Shown here piece by piece: positions 34,569 through 47,468 of a DNA stretch of 64,000 bases; position 1 is the stretch's first letter, and each line of letters begins with the position of its first letter. The position numbers were made by a program, and so were the translations under genes. The stretch lies in the NCBI GenBank assembly GCA_003833135.1, contig QZLH01000053.1:103106-167105 (forward strand), read 5' to 3'. Below the pieces are notes generated by a model. The model did not search any database and had not been told where the DNA came from. It worked only from the letters and a program-made list of their open reading frames with translations. Origin of the DNA: Oehlia diaphana. Taxonomy: Eukaryota > Glomeromycota > Glomeromycetes > Glomerales > Glomeraceae.

Positions 34569-37446
34569 ATTTACTTAAGGTAAATTATAATTCTTTTTAT
34601 TTTCTCAATAATGCTTATATAAAGTTAGCAATATTAATTTGAATTACTCTTGAATGATTCAATCGCAAATATCTAACGGAGACCTGGAGTAGGAAAAAAC
34701 TGTGTTTAATAATTAATAACAGCTTGTTCGCATTATTCAAAATGTCTTGATAGATCTCCCTTAAAAATTTTGAGTACGTTATTTATACTGTATTACCAGA
34801 GGCAAAATGTATTTAGCTAACTAGTTTACATTAAAAGTTCATATAATTTCATCTGGTATATTGTAAGTAATTGACATGCTATAGGTGCCAATTTCTAATT
34901 TTATCTCAGAATTAGGTCATATTTATTTATTTATTTATTTTATAACGTAAAATGCAAATACTAAAAGCTGTTAATGAAGTTAAAGCCCATCTATAATTAG
35001 TAATAATAAAGTAACATTTTATACTAAAAAATTTTAATCCAGACAGTATATTAATTAGAAATGTCCAATTAGTGAATAGAATTCTAACACTTGTTTCCAT
35101 AATCCTGAATTTACCATCCTAAAATTTATATTCTCAAAATATCATAACCAATAACAGTCATTATCCCAACATTAAATTTATGGCTCAAATAATTATCTGA
35201 TTTTGATTAAGTAATTGACAACTGAAACTCATATATAGTATTTCTAACAGTATATGAATTATTGAAGTATCTAATTTATTTATTTTAATTAGGAATTTAG
35301 TACCGTATTTATTAATACAGAACTTTAGTGCTGGAATATTTATTATAAGTAATAATTGTAATTCAATTAATCAATCTGTTCATCTCATTTAATGCCAGTA
35401 TGTTATTTGCAAGATGTAATTAACAAACCATTTTACATTGAATAATCGATAATAAACAGGATTATGAATTTCATATTATTAAAATTTGGGATTGGGTGAA
35501 TGTCAGAAATTGGGATATAAAGAAGCAGGTAATCACTCGTTTGATAGCAATGAATGACTATTCACATTAAGAGAACTGATAATTATATTCCTTACCTATA
35601 AATATATTTTGATCATCCGGTTCAGAGTTAAATAAATGTTTATACTTTAAAATTGTATTTGTTAGATACACAGTATACAATTTATATAAAGAATAAAATG
35701 TATAGACATAATTTTTGACTACTACGTTTGTGTGCCACTTTTGTTGAGCTTTATGTTCTTCCATTTGTTTTGCAATTTCTTCAAGTGTCATATCTTAATG
35801 AATTCATACTTTTTCTGGGATTGAATATCATCATTACGATATAAACCATAGTCATTATAATTTCACAAAGAGATAATAATCTTTTGGATTTTTTCAAGAA
35901 TTTCCTCAGAAAAATTTGGTTCTAGGATATTCACTAACAGTTTTCTAATGTTTCAAGGTGTACATCTATCTAGTATAAAATGCAAAGTTGATCTACGTCA
36001 TTACAGTAATATTACCTTCAGATCAGTTAAACCAATGTTTTTAAACAGCGACTTTTTATCAATAAATATAATGGAAATATTTTTTATAGAAAGCAGACTA
36101 ATTTAGATGCTAATAATCTTAAAATAATAAATGATAATTTTTCAAAATCAATTTTTCCTATGATTCTTTTAGTAACTGTAATAAAATTGAAAGGTTTGGT
36201 ATATTTCTATTGTAATTATAATACTACAGTAATTTTTTTTTTTTTTTCACTATTATTCCATTATAAATTTTTTAAAATCTCGGTATTATTATTTAGCCAA
36301 AGAAAGTGATGTACATCCATCATATTAAATACAATTCTGGTTTTAGATTTAAAACTTGATTTTTTTCAATCAACTGGTAATGATTCGATGTTTATTTATA
36401 ACAGGAAAAATGATATTCAGGATATTATTTTTTGTATAGAATAATATTTCTTTTGGTTAAATAAATTAGGCATCGAATGTTCTAAAGTGCGAATTATTTT
36501 TAAATTTTAAAAATCATAATTTAAGGGGAGCCGATCTACCAATTTAAGTATAGGACAGAATTTGATATATAAAGAATATTAAACCGAGTAAACAACTAAA
36601 AAAAGTATTTTCATGTATGATACATTAACAAAACAATTCGTTTCATTATAAAGAACAACCCTATAAAAAATGTTTGTGCTAAATTTGTGCCAAACGGGCT
36701 AATTATATAGCATTTATTCGAAATTTGTACTAAAAAATAATATAAAATTCGAACAAATTCTAAATAAATATCGTATGATTAACCCATTTGGCACAAATTT
36801 AGCAAAAACTTTTTTTATAGGGCAAAATAGGTAAGATAGATGATACGATGATGTATTTTTTGATCCAATAAAATCGTATGATTTACAACTTTCGTTCATT
36901 ATATTGTATAATAGATTTTTTATTTTATAATTACTATTTTTGCAATTTTTTTTTTTTTTCTAAAGAAAATTTGTTAATACTATAATATAAAAATTTGTCG
37001 TTCAGCCCGATAGGATCATGCAGATTTTCATAGACCGATATTTTTATTAGGTATAGCAATAATACATGATTGATATAATAAAGTGGAGTAAAAAAATATG
37101 GTGTAAAATGAAATTTTATGGGAAAAGTTTAAATTAAGCTTATAAAGTGGATTAGCATAAAATGAAATTTATAGAAAGTTAAATAAAGCTTATTTATGAC
37201 GTTATATATAATTATTAAATGTATTATCAAAAACGTCAGAACGATAACAATTTTATTGGATGTGGGGGTCTATATCGATTACATGGCCCTTCATCGATTG
37301 GTGAAAATTACGTATTCGATTTTTTCATCTAATCATTCAGTCCTATGACTAATATACCATCCAATAATATATATAGTGGATGAAAATCAAAAAAAAATTT
37401 ACTATCAAAAATTTTGAAATACACTAATTTGCTGTAAAATTCATTC
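34569..37446. other. Intergenic; distal part is the 3' flank of kinase copy D
   Basis: From about 36240 the sequence matches the 3' flank of copy E (39950 onward) in order, including words such as TTTCAATCAACTG and ACGATGATGTATT. A minus-strand frame at 35567-35791 begins MTLEEIAKQMEEHKAQQKWH and may be an exon of an unknown gene. A further open piece at about 35870-35945 reads ILEPNFSEEILEKIQKIIIS on the same strand. I could not connect them by convincing splice sites. Confidence 0.35.
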
Positions 37447-39416
37447 ATCTGAGATCTATTTTAAAAAATAAAGTAATGATTAATTATAATAACATAAAAT
37501 TTCATATATTTAAACTTAAATATCTTGCCTAAATCATTCAATTCACAATCCAATCGTTCAGAAACTATTAATAAATTGAAAATAAATATTAATAATAATC
37601 AAAATAACTTTAATAATGCGAAGTATATACTTACTTGGATTTACTGATGTTGATGAAACGGGCTCTATTAAAAAATAAATGAATAATGAATTATAAATTA
37701 TACAGTATATCCATATTAAACTTTTTAAACGTTAAATTACCTTGAAATGAAGATAAATAATCGGTTGAATTTACTGGTTCTGGAAGATTTATAAAATTTA
37801 AAAGTCTGCTAGTAAAAAATAAATTGCTTGTGGGACTTTTAGATTTATTTTCATTTGTTTTGTTTTTTAATTTATTCTCTTTAATTTTTATGCATTCTTT
37901 TATTTGAGAGAATAAATTTTTCCAACTTCACCACCAAACTCATCTATATATTTTCTTAATATTTGAAATAATTCTTTAGCAGTTGGTCTATTTTCTACTT
38001 TAGCATCCTAACATTTAACAATCAAATTTGCAATTAATTTTGGTGTATCTTCAGAAATTTTAGGTCTAAATCCTTTACATATTTTAACGGCCAAAGTACG
38101 ATCATGAGGAATATCATTAAAAGTAATTTCTTCTGACATCATTATTATTCCAAATGAATAAATATCTGCTGCCTGTGTATATTGATGTCCACGTAAAACT
38201 TTCGGTGCCATATAAGGTATTACTCCATAAACTCCTTTTCGCTCATTATCATTTACTGGTTGACACATTCCTAAATCACTAATTGCTAGTAAACTTCCAT
38301 CAACTAATACATTTCCTGAATTTAAAATCTTTATGAACTTTTCCAGCATCGTGAATAGCTAAAAGTCCATCTATCATCCAAAACAAATATAGAATTTTAG
38401 ACCCATAACCTAAATCATTCATTAAATTATTTCTCAAATTTCCATTCTCATAATAATGTAAAACCATCATTTAAATTTTGGGTGTCTGGATCTTGAGTTA
38501 TTCCATAACATACGACGATATTAACAAAAGAAAAATTCCCTGAAATATAATATTTAACCTAACATAATTTATTAAAAGAGAAATCTGTCAACAAATATGT
38601 ATTAATACATAAATCTAAATTAAAGCAATATTATTTTAATTACCTCATTCAAAAAATAATTACTTATATTAGATGAATTATCTAAACTTTTTAATGCAAC
38701 CTTTACATTTGAAGCTCGGAACTATTTTTGATTTTTTATATCCCAATGTTCAATATTTCCTTCAGGCCAGTCAGCCGAATAAATTTTACTAAAACCACCT
38801 CTGGTAATATAGGTAACATTTTCAGATTTTTCAAAAGGTATCCATTCAAGACATTTCGTAAAATAAAAAGAATTAATTTGTGATTGCTGTATTAATTCAT
38901 CAATATTCTTATTTTCACTAGTCTAATTTTCAAAATTATAATCTTTTAGCATTACAAGGTTGACACCAACGCCATCCTGTGCCTGGTTCGTTACATTCTC
39001 CACACACTCCGTAAACTTCTTTTCTTTTTTCTAAATCCATAATATTTATTTTTTATAAATAAAACTAGTTTCATCTGATTCAGTGCTAGTTAAACCAATA
39101 GAAAAAATTATAGCGTGCACCTATTAAATAAATGATTAAAAAAAAAATGTTTTAATAAAAATTCAGATAGATAACAGTCTGAGAAACTATCTATAGCTTC
39201 ATCAGTATCGAATTCACTAGTGACTTCAATGGAATCCAGTTTTTCTTCCCTTAACTCTTGTAGACGTTCTTTTATATTATTCATTGTTATTTATGATAAT
39301 GAATTTACCTGATATACTTTATCCCATTCTTTTCATAAATTTTTAGCACCAGTTTTAGAATTACTATTTTCTATTGTATTTTCAGTAGAATTTGTATTTT
39401 GTTTTGATATATCCAT
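37447..39416 (-). pseudogene. Kinase-family copy D, pseudogene
   Basis: The six-exon layout is recognisable from ATG at 39416. The conserved leader Trp codon of KNLWKE is TGA. Exon 2 is frameshifted at FIYKK and again where ribbon-to-kinase linker bases are deleted (about 38930-38945). In exon 3 the catalytic loop reads CATAAAGATTTTAAATTCAG where intact copies have a histidine codon, which shifts the frame right after HKDF. MAPE has become MAPK. The last exon has lost the bases for NQDD and ends after two codons (TGA at 37447-37449). Intron 1 carries an extra ~120-base open fragment (see 39166-39290). It is a tandem sister of copy E. Confidence 0.85.
39166..39290 (-). other. Foreign open fragment inside intron 1 of copy D
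   Basis: Minus-strand translation starts with ATG and reads MNNIKERLQELREEKLDSIE followed by VTSEFDTDEAIDSFSDCYLS. The sister copy E has no such sequence at this place. The acidic, codon-biased wording suggests a captured piece of another gene or of a mobile-element protein. I do not recognise it. Confidence 0.4.
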
Positions 39417-39949
39417 TTATAAATAATTTTAAATGAAAAAAATAACGATTATTGTTTTAATAATTATTTCGTTTAGCGAATATAATTAATTGTAAGTTGT
39501 TATACAATATAAAAAATTTTTTGTAAAAAAAAAGCAATTCGGAATTCAAATTATGAAGTAATAGACAAGATATCAAAAAAAAAAAAAACAAAGCTAGACT
39601 TTTTACAATTAGGATAATTTTTTTTATTAAGTAAAAAGCTGTAAAAAAAGGTGCAAAAAAAAAAGTATTACGAAAATATTTACTTAAATCTCCGTCGAAT
39701 GAACGTTTCAAATTTCTTGAACCACGTGAAATTTTGTTAATTTCACCAAAAATTCATAATTTTAGTATACTCGCCGTTATTTAAAAAATTTTGGCCAAAA
39801 AATATAAAGTCATAAGTAATCATAGATTTTACTGTAGATGTAAATGTCATTTTCAGTTTTTCACGCTACGTAATATAATCACGCCTTTTTTATTAATAAA
39901 CTTGTCCTTTTTATTAAATTTGTACTGTATATACTGTATACCTCCTCGA

Positions 39950-42780
39950 TTATAACCTCTTATCAACTCATCCATTATAAAAAATTTTTTTAAAAAAATT
40001 TCGATATTATCATTTTAAATACATTTTTGTTTTCAGAACATTCATTCAGATTTAAAATCTGATTTTTCAATCAACTGATCGAGAATGATTTGATGTTTAT
40101 TTCCATAATAAAATTATATAATAGGTTCAAAATATTTTTGGTAAACGAATTATCTGGATCATGTTCTGAAGTTCTAGAATCACGTGAATAATTTTTAATT
40201 CCGCAAAAAAATTTTAAAAATTATAATTTAAAGATGCAAATCTACCAATTTAAGAAAAAAGAAAAAATGTGCTCAAAGAATGATATTAATTAAATCGAGT
40301 AAACAACTAAAAAGATATTTTAATGTACATAACAAATAATTCGTTTTGGTAAGATGATACGATGATGTATTCATATATTAAAATCGTATGATTTACAACT
40401 TCGCCCGTTATATTGTATAATAGATTTTTTTTAAAATTTTATATTTTATAATTTTTTTGCATTTTTTCTAAAGAAAATTTTTAAGGTAATATGATATAAA
40501 GTGATGAAAACAAAAAGTAATTTATAAAAATGAAATAATATATAAAAAAATGCTAAAAATTTTGATCATTATAAAATTCATTCATCATCATCTTGATTGA
40601 GATCTTTAAAAAATAAATAATAATTAAAATAAATTAACATAATTTTACATATTTAAAAACAAATATCTTACCTAATTCATTTAATTCACAATCCAAGCAT
40701 TCAGAAACTATAGATAAATACAAAATATATATTAATATAACAATCGCAATAATTTTTAATAATACGAAGTATATCATACTCACTTGGATTTGCTGATGAT
40801 GATGAAATAGGTTCTATTAAAAAATAAATAAATTAAATAAATTATAAATTATTTATCCATATTAATCTTTTAAACGTTAAATTACCTTGAAATGAAGATA
40901 AATAATCAGTTGAATTAACTGGTTCTGGAAGATTTTCGAAATTTAAAAATCTACTAGTATAAATTGCTTGTGGGTGTGTTTGAATATTTTTAGATTTGTA
41001 TTCACTTGTTCTGTTTTTTAATTTATTCACTTTAATTTTTTCACATTCTTTTATTTGAGAATAAATTTCGCTATCGTCTTTGCTAAGTTCATCGAGATAT
41101 TTTTTTAATTTTAGAAGTAATTCTTTAGCAGTTGGTCTATTTTCTGCTTTAGCATCCCAACATTTGATAATCAAATCAGCAATTAATTTTGGTGTATCTT
41201 CAGAAATTTTAGGTCTAAATCCTTTACATATTTTAACGGCCAAAGTACGATCATGAGGAATATAATTAAAAGCAATTTCTTCTGACATAAGTTCATTCAT
41301 TATTATTCCAAATGAGTAAATATCTGCTGCTTGTGTATATTGATGTCCACGTAAAACTTCTGGTGCCATATAAGGTATTACTCCATAAACTCCTTTTCGC
41401 TCATTATCATTTACTGGTTGACACATTCCTAAATCACTAATTGCTATGAGGCTATCTAATAATAATACATTTCCTGAATGAAAATCTTTATGAACTTTTC
41501 CAGAATTGTGAATAGCTAAAAGTCCATCTATTATCCAAAACAAATATCGAATTTTTTCCCCATATCCTTCATTTGTTAAATTCTTTCTCAAATCTCCATT
41601 CTTATAATATTGTAAAACCATCATATAATTTTGGGTGTCTGGATCTTGAGTTATTCCATAACATACGACGGTATTAAAACAAGAAAAATTCCCTGAAATA
41701 TAATATTTAATCTAATATAATTTATTTAAAGAGAAATCCGTTAACAAATGTGCATTAATACATAAATCTAAATTTAAGCAATATTATTTTAATTACCTCA
41801 TTCAAAAAATAATTACTTATAATAGATGAATTATCTAAACTTTTTAATGCAACTTTTACATTTGGAGTTCGGTCCCAATTTTGATTTTCTATATCCCAAT
41901 TTTCAATACTTCCTTCAGGCCAGTCAGCCGAATAAATTTTACTGAAACCACCTCTGGTAATATAGGTAACATTTTCAAAATTTTCAAAAGGTATCCATTC
42001 AAGACATTTTATGCAAAAAAAAGCATTAAGTTGTGATTGTTGTATTAATTCATCAATATTTTTATTTCCACTAGTCCAATTTTTAAAATTTTCCTTAAAT
42101 CTTTTAGCATTACAAGGTTGACACCATTGATCTCCTGTACCTGGTTCATTACATTCTCCACACACTCCATAAACTTCTTTTCTTTTTTCAAAATCCATAA
42201 TATTTATTTTTTTAAGAAAAAAATTAGTTTCATCTGATTCAGTACTAGTTGAACCAGTAGAAAAAATTGTAGCGTGCAACTATTAAATTAATTATTAAAA
42301 AAATAAGTTTTTTAATAAAAATTTATATTATTAATTGTTATTTATGATAATGAATTTACCTGATGTTTTTCATCCCATTCTTTCCATAAATTTTTAGCAC
42401 CGGTTTTAGAATTATTTTCTATTGTATTTTCGGTAGTATTTATATTTTGTTTTGATGTATCCATTTATAAATAATTTTTAATAAGAAAAACAACAATTAT
42501 TGTTTTAATAATTACTTCGTTTAGCGAATATAATTAATTGCAAGTGGTTATACAATATAAAAAATTTTTTGTAAAAAAAAAGCAATTCGGAATTCAAATT
42601 ATGACAAAGATATCAAAAAAAAAACCAAAATTAGACTTTTCACAATTAGGATAATTTTTTAGTAAGTAAAAACCTGTAAAAAAAGGTGCAAAAAAAAGTA
42701 TAACGAAAAAAAATCTTCGTCGAATGAACCTTAATTTAGATTTTGTGTTATGTTATGACCTCATGGAAAATTTCTTGAAC
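39950..42780 (-). repeat. Direct tandem duplication, unit 2 (around kinase copy E)
   Basis: This is the partner of 36240-39730. On its upstream side (42766-43560) the sequence continues with the 5' flank also found in front of copy G (56040-56560, opposite orientation) and in front of the emptied locus H (61660-62640). Unit 2 is therefore the better-preserved parent-like copy. Confidence 0.65.
40578..42464 (-). CDS. Zinc-ribbon protein kinase, copy E (intact)
   Basis: Six exons in frame, 501 residues: 42360-42464, 41797-42279, 40886-41711, 40784-40813, 40672-40707 and 40578-40603, all GT..AG. The 35-residue leader begins MDTSKQNINTTENTIENNSK. The ribbon CGEC...WCQPC is complete. The kinase has ITRGGFSKIY, KVALKSL, HKDFHSGNVL, ISDLGMCQP and MAPEVLRG, and ends CWDAKAENRPTAKEL. 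The tail carries SRFLNFENLPEPVNS and a last exon reading DLNQDDDE. The family's catalytic residues are all present. The activation segment (DLGMCQPVNDNERKGVYGV) is shorter than in B/C, as in copy G. It is a member of the E-G subgroup by this deletion and by flanking sequence. Function beyond protein phosphorylation is unknown. Confidence 0.88.
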
Positions 42781-43689
42781 CACGTGAAATTTGTTAATCT
42801 CATCTAAAAATTAATTCATAGAATATAAAGTGATAAAATTAACTAAATAAAAAATTGCATTATATAATATTCATATATTCGGTCATCAGCAATAAATGAA
42901 AACTCTCTTGAGTTCACAACGTCACTGTATTATTAAATAAAAGTTATAATCAGGTGCGAAAACTCTTTTGTATTATATGCTAATTTCAAAAAAATTGTAT
43001 AATAATTTATTTAATAAACAAAATATTTCTTATTTATAATACATTCTTATTCTGTTCTAATAAAATATGTTGAAAATACATAAGTTTATCATAAAAACCT
43101 GTTTTGAGAATAAATTCAATTAGACGAATATTTTAATATGTTTGTTTATAATTAAAGATCTTTGAATATTAATTGTAAACCTATCAATAGCAAGTTATGA
43201 TATAATATATTTTGATTATAAGTCTTTACCCAAAATTTGGACATTGTGAGCTTAAAAATCCTATTTACTAATCAAACGTAAAATAAGTCAAACTGGACAT
43301 ACTCTAATGAATCTAATCATGTATATATAATTGTCATAAAATATTCCGTCAGTATGATTTACAATTGCAAAATAGACTAATGAATAAATTAATTCTTCTT
43401 ATCATTTTCTCATCTCATCTAAGCACATAATGCAAAATACACATCATGATTGAATGACAAATTCTCATTTTATATTATTTTATTCACAAATAGTCAGGTT
43501 ATCATGTCCACGATTGAAATACAGTCAGTATCTTCAATTTCAAAATATATAAGGTTATCATAATTGAAAATTTTTGAGTGTTGAATCAAGTGGATCCATA
43601 GCGTTAAGAAACCCGGTTATTTTTCCTTTCTTGTCCAATAAATACAGTATATCCATTACTTATCCACTTAATTTTACAGTCCAAGCATT

Positions 43690-45150
43690 CAGAAACTACA
43701 AATAAATAATATAATAAATAAATCATTTTATATACAATTTTTCAAACGTAAATTTATCATTAAATGTCGAATTTACTGATACTGGAAGATTTTAAAATTC
43801 AAAAGTCTACTAGTATAGATTACTTGTGAATGAGTTTGAAAACTTTTATATATATTTTCACTTATCCCCTTATTTTCTCCAATTTTTTCACATTTTTTTT
43901 ATTTGAGTCACTATCTTTATTATTAATATTTATTTCGTCTATCCTTTTTCTTAATATTTAATTAATTCTTTAGTAGCTGGTTTTAGAATCCCAACATTTA
44001 ACAATTAAATCTTCAATCAATTTTGGTGTATTTTCAAAAATTTTTGGTCTAAATTCTTTACATATTTTAATAGCTAAAAATATGATCATAGGGAATATAA
44101 ATAATAAAGAATTTCTTCTGACATAAGTTCATTCATTATTATTCAAAAAGAAGTAAATGTCTGCTGTTTTTGTATATTTATACCTACGTAAAACTTCTGG
44201 TGCCATATAAGGCAAAACACCATAAACTCCTTTTTAACTGACTTCTCTTGATTATTGTTTACTGGTTGTCACATTCCTAAATCACTAATAAATGGTAAAT
44301 TCTTATCAAAAATTAATATATTGCCTGAATTAGCTGAAAGTCCATCCGATACAAGGCAAGTAACCAATTTTTTGTAAATAATCTAAATCATTCATTAAAA
44401 TATTTCCATCTTTACGATAACGTAAAACCATTATATAATCCTTAGTAATTGGATCTTGAGTTATTCCATGACATGAAATAACATTAGAACAATGAAAATT
44501 GTTTGAAATATGATATTCAATCTAATTAAAGAGAGAATATTGTTAATATAATATAAATTGCGATAAAATCCATTTTTGATCTTTAATATCCCAAGAAAAT
44601 ATAAATCCTTCAGGCCAGTTAGCTGAATAAATTTTACCAAAACCACCTCTAGTAATATAAGTAACATTCTCAAATTTTTCAAAAGGTATCCATTCAAGAC
44701 ATTTTATAGAATAAAAAGCATTAAGTTGTGATTGTTGTATAAATTTATCAATATTTTCATTTCCACTGGTCCAATTCTTAAAATTTTACTTAAATCTTTT
44801 AGCATTACAAGGTTTTTTCCTGTACCTAGTTCATTACATTTTTCCACATATTCCATATACTTCTTTTCTCTTTTCTAAATCCATAACATTTACTCTTTTA
44901 AGAAAGAAACTTGTTTCATCTGATTCAGTAATTGAATCAGTAGAAAAATATTGTAGCATGAAACTAATAAAATAAAAAAAAAAAAATTTAATTAAAAATT
45001 AAAAAATATTTTTTTTTTTATAATATTTGCGTTATTTATTAGTCCGGATCGTAGAGAAGGACTATTTATTATGATAATAGTTTATACCTGATAATTATCA
45101 TCATATTCTTTCCATAAATTTCGAGCAAAAATTTTCTATTTTGGTGTAAA
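43690..45150 (-). pseudogene. Kinase-family copy F, strongly decayed pseudogene
   Basis: The remains include part of exon 1 (ARNLWKEYDDNYQ with a GTATAA donor), the exon-2 wording LEWIPFEKFENVTYITRGGF, exon 3 with MAPEVLR, and tail pieces with the word for ISECLD near 43685-43697. The ribbon cysteines are lost by deletion. The catalytic loop is deleted, so DGLSA runs straight into NSGNIL without HKDFH. CWDAKAENR is deleted, and frameshifts are frequent. The last micro-exons are missing. This is the oldest-looking copy in the window. Confidence 0.8.
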
Positions 45151-45854
45151 TATTAATTGTAAAATCATTTTTAATTATAATTTTAAATAATTTTTTATTA
45201 ATAAATGATTTCAATAATTCCATTTATTATTCTTAGGTACAGTATTATCAAATTAAAATAGAACGAATAGAACGTTTTAAAAAGAAAAAAATAAAATCAT
45301 ATTTCAGATCAAATAATAGGTTTAAGTAGGTACAGTAAAACAAGAGTAATACGTAAATAATATGCGTAAATCAGACTGTTATTAATTACGTCGACCTGCA
45401 CAATTCGTCAATTTTAAAGTCGCAGTAACTGGTTTGTATAAATAATTTTGAATTGTGCGTCTGTGCCAAACGCAATAGGGCACGTTTCACATAACAATAA
45501 ACAAAAAATATGTAGGATCGTAAGGATCATACTGATTTTGTATAGTGTTAATTGTTTTAATTGCGTACAATATTGAAAAAATAGGTATTTTTTGCGATCG
45601 TACGATATACTTTGTGACGTTAACTAGCGTACAATAAATATCTATAAAACAATTAAACAAATTAACGGGAAAATCATGTGATTCGCCAAAACTTACACAA
45701 ACTCGTACAACTTATCAATTTTTTAATCAGATAAATATTCAAAGAAATATTTATTATAATAAGGATATACAGTATATATAAATGTTTGAAAAAAAAAACA
45801 AAAATTTGTACATATAATAATATCAAATTTCTATTAAACTCGTACTAAACCTTA

Positions 45855-47468
45855 TTACTTTAATTGTATAGTCGACCATAAATATGTATGTGTATTATTC
45901 TTAGAAATTTCAGAAGGTTTAATAACTTTAACATATTTTTTTAATTCTTGAATTGAAGGAGAAAAAGATGATGAACCTCCAAGAAAATAAAATCCAACAG
46001 TTTGTAAAGTTTTCTTTTTTAAAGTAAAATCAATAAGTATAGGAATATAATTATCTAATATTCTTCTTAAACCTTCACGAATTATCATAGTTTTTAAAGG
46101 TGCTTGACAATCTTTTAATAAATCATCCAAATCTTCAGCTTGAAAAATTCCAACATCAATTTCTAATTGTTTTAAAGTTAAAGGAAGATTTTCTTTTAAA
46201 GATTTTAAAGGATTTGTACAACAATGAATTGCAAGATATTCTAATGGTAAAAATTTAATTGAGGATAAAATTGAAGTAATTGTATTTTCTATACGAAAAT
46301 CCAAATCTATTAATTTTAAATCAGGACAAAAATTAAAAATATTATTTGATAAATAAGAATTTATAATTAAAAATAAATTTTGTAATTTCATTCCAGAAGA
46401 TTCAATAATTAATGATATAACTTCAGATTCCAAATCAGGACTTTTTAAATATAAAGTTTTCAAATTTAAATTAGAAGAATTTCTAATAGGTAATAATTGT
46501 TGTAAAGTAATATTTTTACAATCATATAATCTTAAATCTTTTAAATAAGAACAATATAAAAGAAATTCCAATGATATACAATAAAAATCAATATTTCTAA
46601 ATTCAATAAAAGTTATAGAATTTGATTGAGTATATAAAGAATTAATAATTTTACTTATTGGACCAAATTCACAATCAAAAATAAATTTTGTTAAATTATT
46701 TTGTGAAATAATTATATTATAAAAAATTCTTTCTAAATTATTATCAATAGTATTCATTGAAAGTTCCAAATTTTCTATATCTTTACATAAATTTGGTAAT
46801 GAATTTAAAAATTTCAACATATTTTCATAAATTTGTATTTGTAACATTGGTTGTATACTATAACAAAGTGTACGAAGATTTGATATTCCTGATATTAAAT
46901 TATTTATTGTTAAAATATTTGGAATATCTAAACCCCAACCTGTTCCTTTAAGAATAATCATTTGTAAATTTGAATTTTTAATAAAATGTTTATATAATTC
47001 TGTAATAATAATATTTAATATATTCTTAACTTCTAATGATAAAGGAAGTACAACTCTCATAATTCGAAGTTGTTCTCGTGTCAACCCATTTCTTAACCAC
47101 ATAACAACTTCAGCGCATAATTCTGCATGGTCCAATTTTTTTAAAAATGTCGTATATTCAAATAAAGGACGTTGTGAAGGTATTGGAATTTTAAGTTCTG
47201 ATAATTTAATTTTTGAATTAATATCAAGGCATGAAATTAATGTTTCTATAGGTGAAATTGATTCATCTTTTGATTCTGAATTAAATATTGGTTGACTCCA
47301 TAACCAAGGAATTGCTAATTGACACCAATATCTATTTACTAATGAACAATAATATAATGATCGTTTATCATCATGAAAATTTTTAAATATTTCATTCATT
47401 GATTCTGGTGGTAAATTCGAAAATGATGTAATATTTTTTTGTTTATTAGATAATATTTGAGGATCCAT
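45855..47468 (-). CDS. F-box / leucine-rich-repeat-like protein, single exon
   Basis: An uninterrupted 537-residue frame starts at ATG 47468 and ends at 45855. Residues ~15-60 are an F-box: SFSNLPPESMNEIFKNFHDD, then RSLYYCSLVNRYWCQLAIPW and LWSQPIF. The rest is leucine/isoleucine-rich with irregular LRR-like turns (LKDLRLYDCKNITLQQLLPI, LKTLYLKSPDLES, LKLIDLDFRIEN). The F-box binds Skp1 in SCF ubiquitin ligases and the LRR part recruits the target, which is unknown. The single-exon build and short poly-A/T runs upstream are typical of the expanded Glomeromycota F-box family. No breaks are seen, so it is probably functional. Confidence 0.88.
   Translation of the reverse strand: MDPQILSNKQKNITSFSNLPPESMNEIFKNFHDDKRSLYYCSLVNRYWCQLAIPWLWSQPIFNSESKDESISPIETLISCLDINSKIKLSELKIPIPSQRPLFEYTTFLKKLDHAELCAEVVMWLRNGLTREQLRIMRVVLPLSLEVKNILNIIITELYKHFIKNSNLQMIILKGTGWGLDIPNILTINNLISGISNLRTLCYSIQPMLQIQIYENMLKFLNSLPNLCKDIENLELSMNTIDNNLERIFYNIIISQNNLTKFIFDCEFGPISKIINSLYTQSNSITFIEFRNIDFYCISLEFLLYCSYLKDLRLYDCKNITLQQLLPIRNSSNLNLKTLYLKSPDLESEVISLIIESSGMKLQNLFLIINSYLSNNIFNFCPDLKLIDLDFRIENTITSILSSIKFLPLEYLAIHCCTNPLKSLKENLPLTLKQLEIDVGIFQAEDLDDLLKDCQAPLKTMIIREGLRRILDNYIPILIDFTLKKKTLQTVGFYFLGGSSSFSPSIQELKKYVKVIKPSEISKNNTHTYLWSTIQLK

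Larger units (their letters stand above)
36240..39730 (-). repeat. Direct tandem duplication, unit 1 (around kinase copy D)
   Basis: Unit 1 (36240-39730) and unit 2 (39950-42780) share the 3' flank, the kinase gene and the 5' flank in the same order and orientation. A clear 5'-flank marker is CAATATAAAAAATTTTTTGT followed by AAAAGCAATTCGGAATTCAA, present at about 39505-39550 and 42550-42597. Ends are approximate because flanks drift. Confidence 0.7.
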
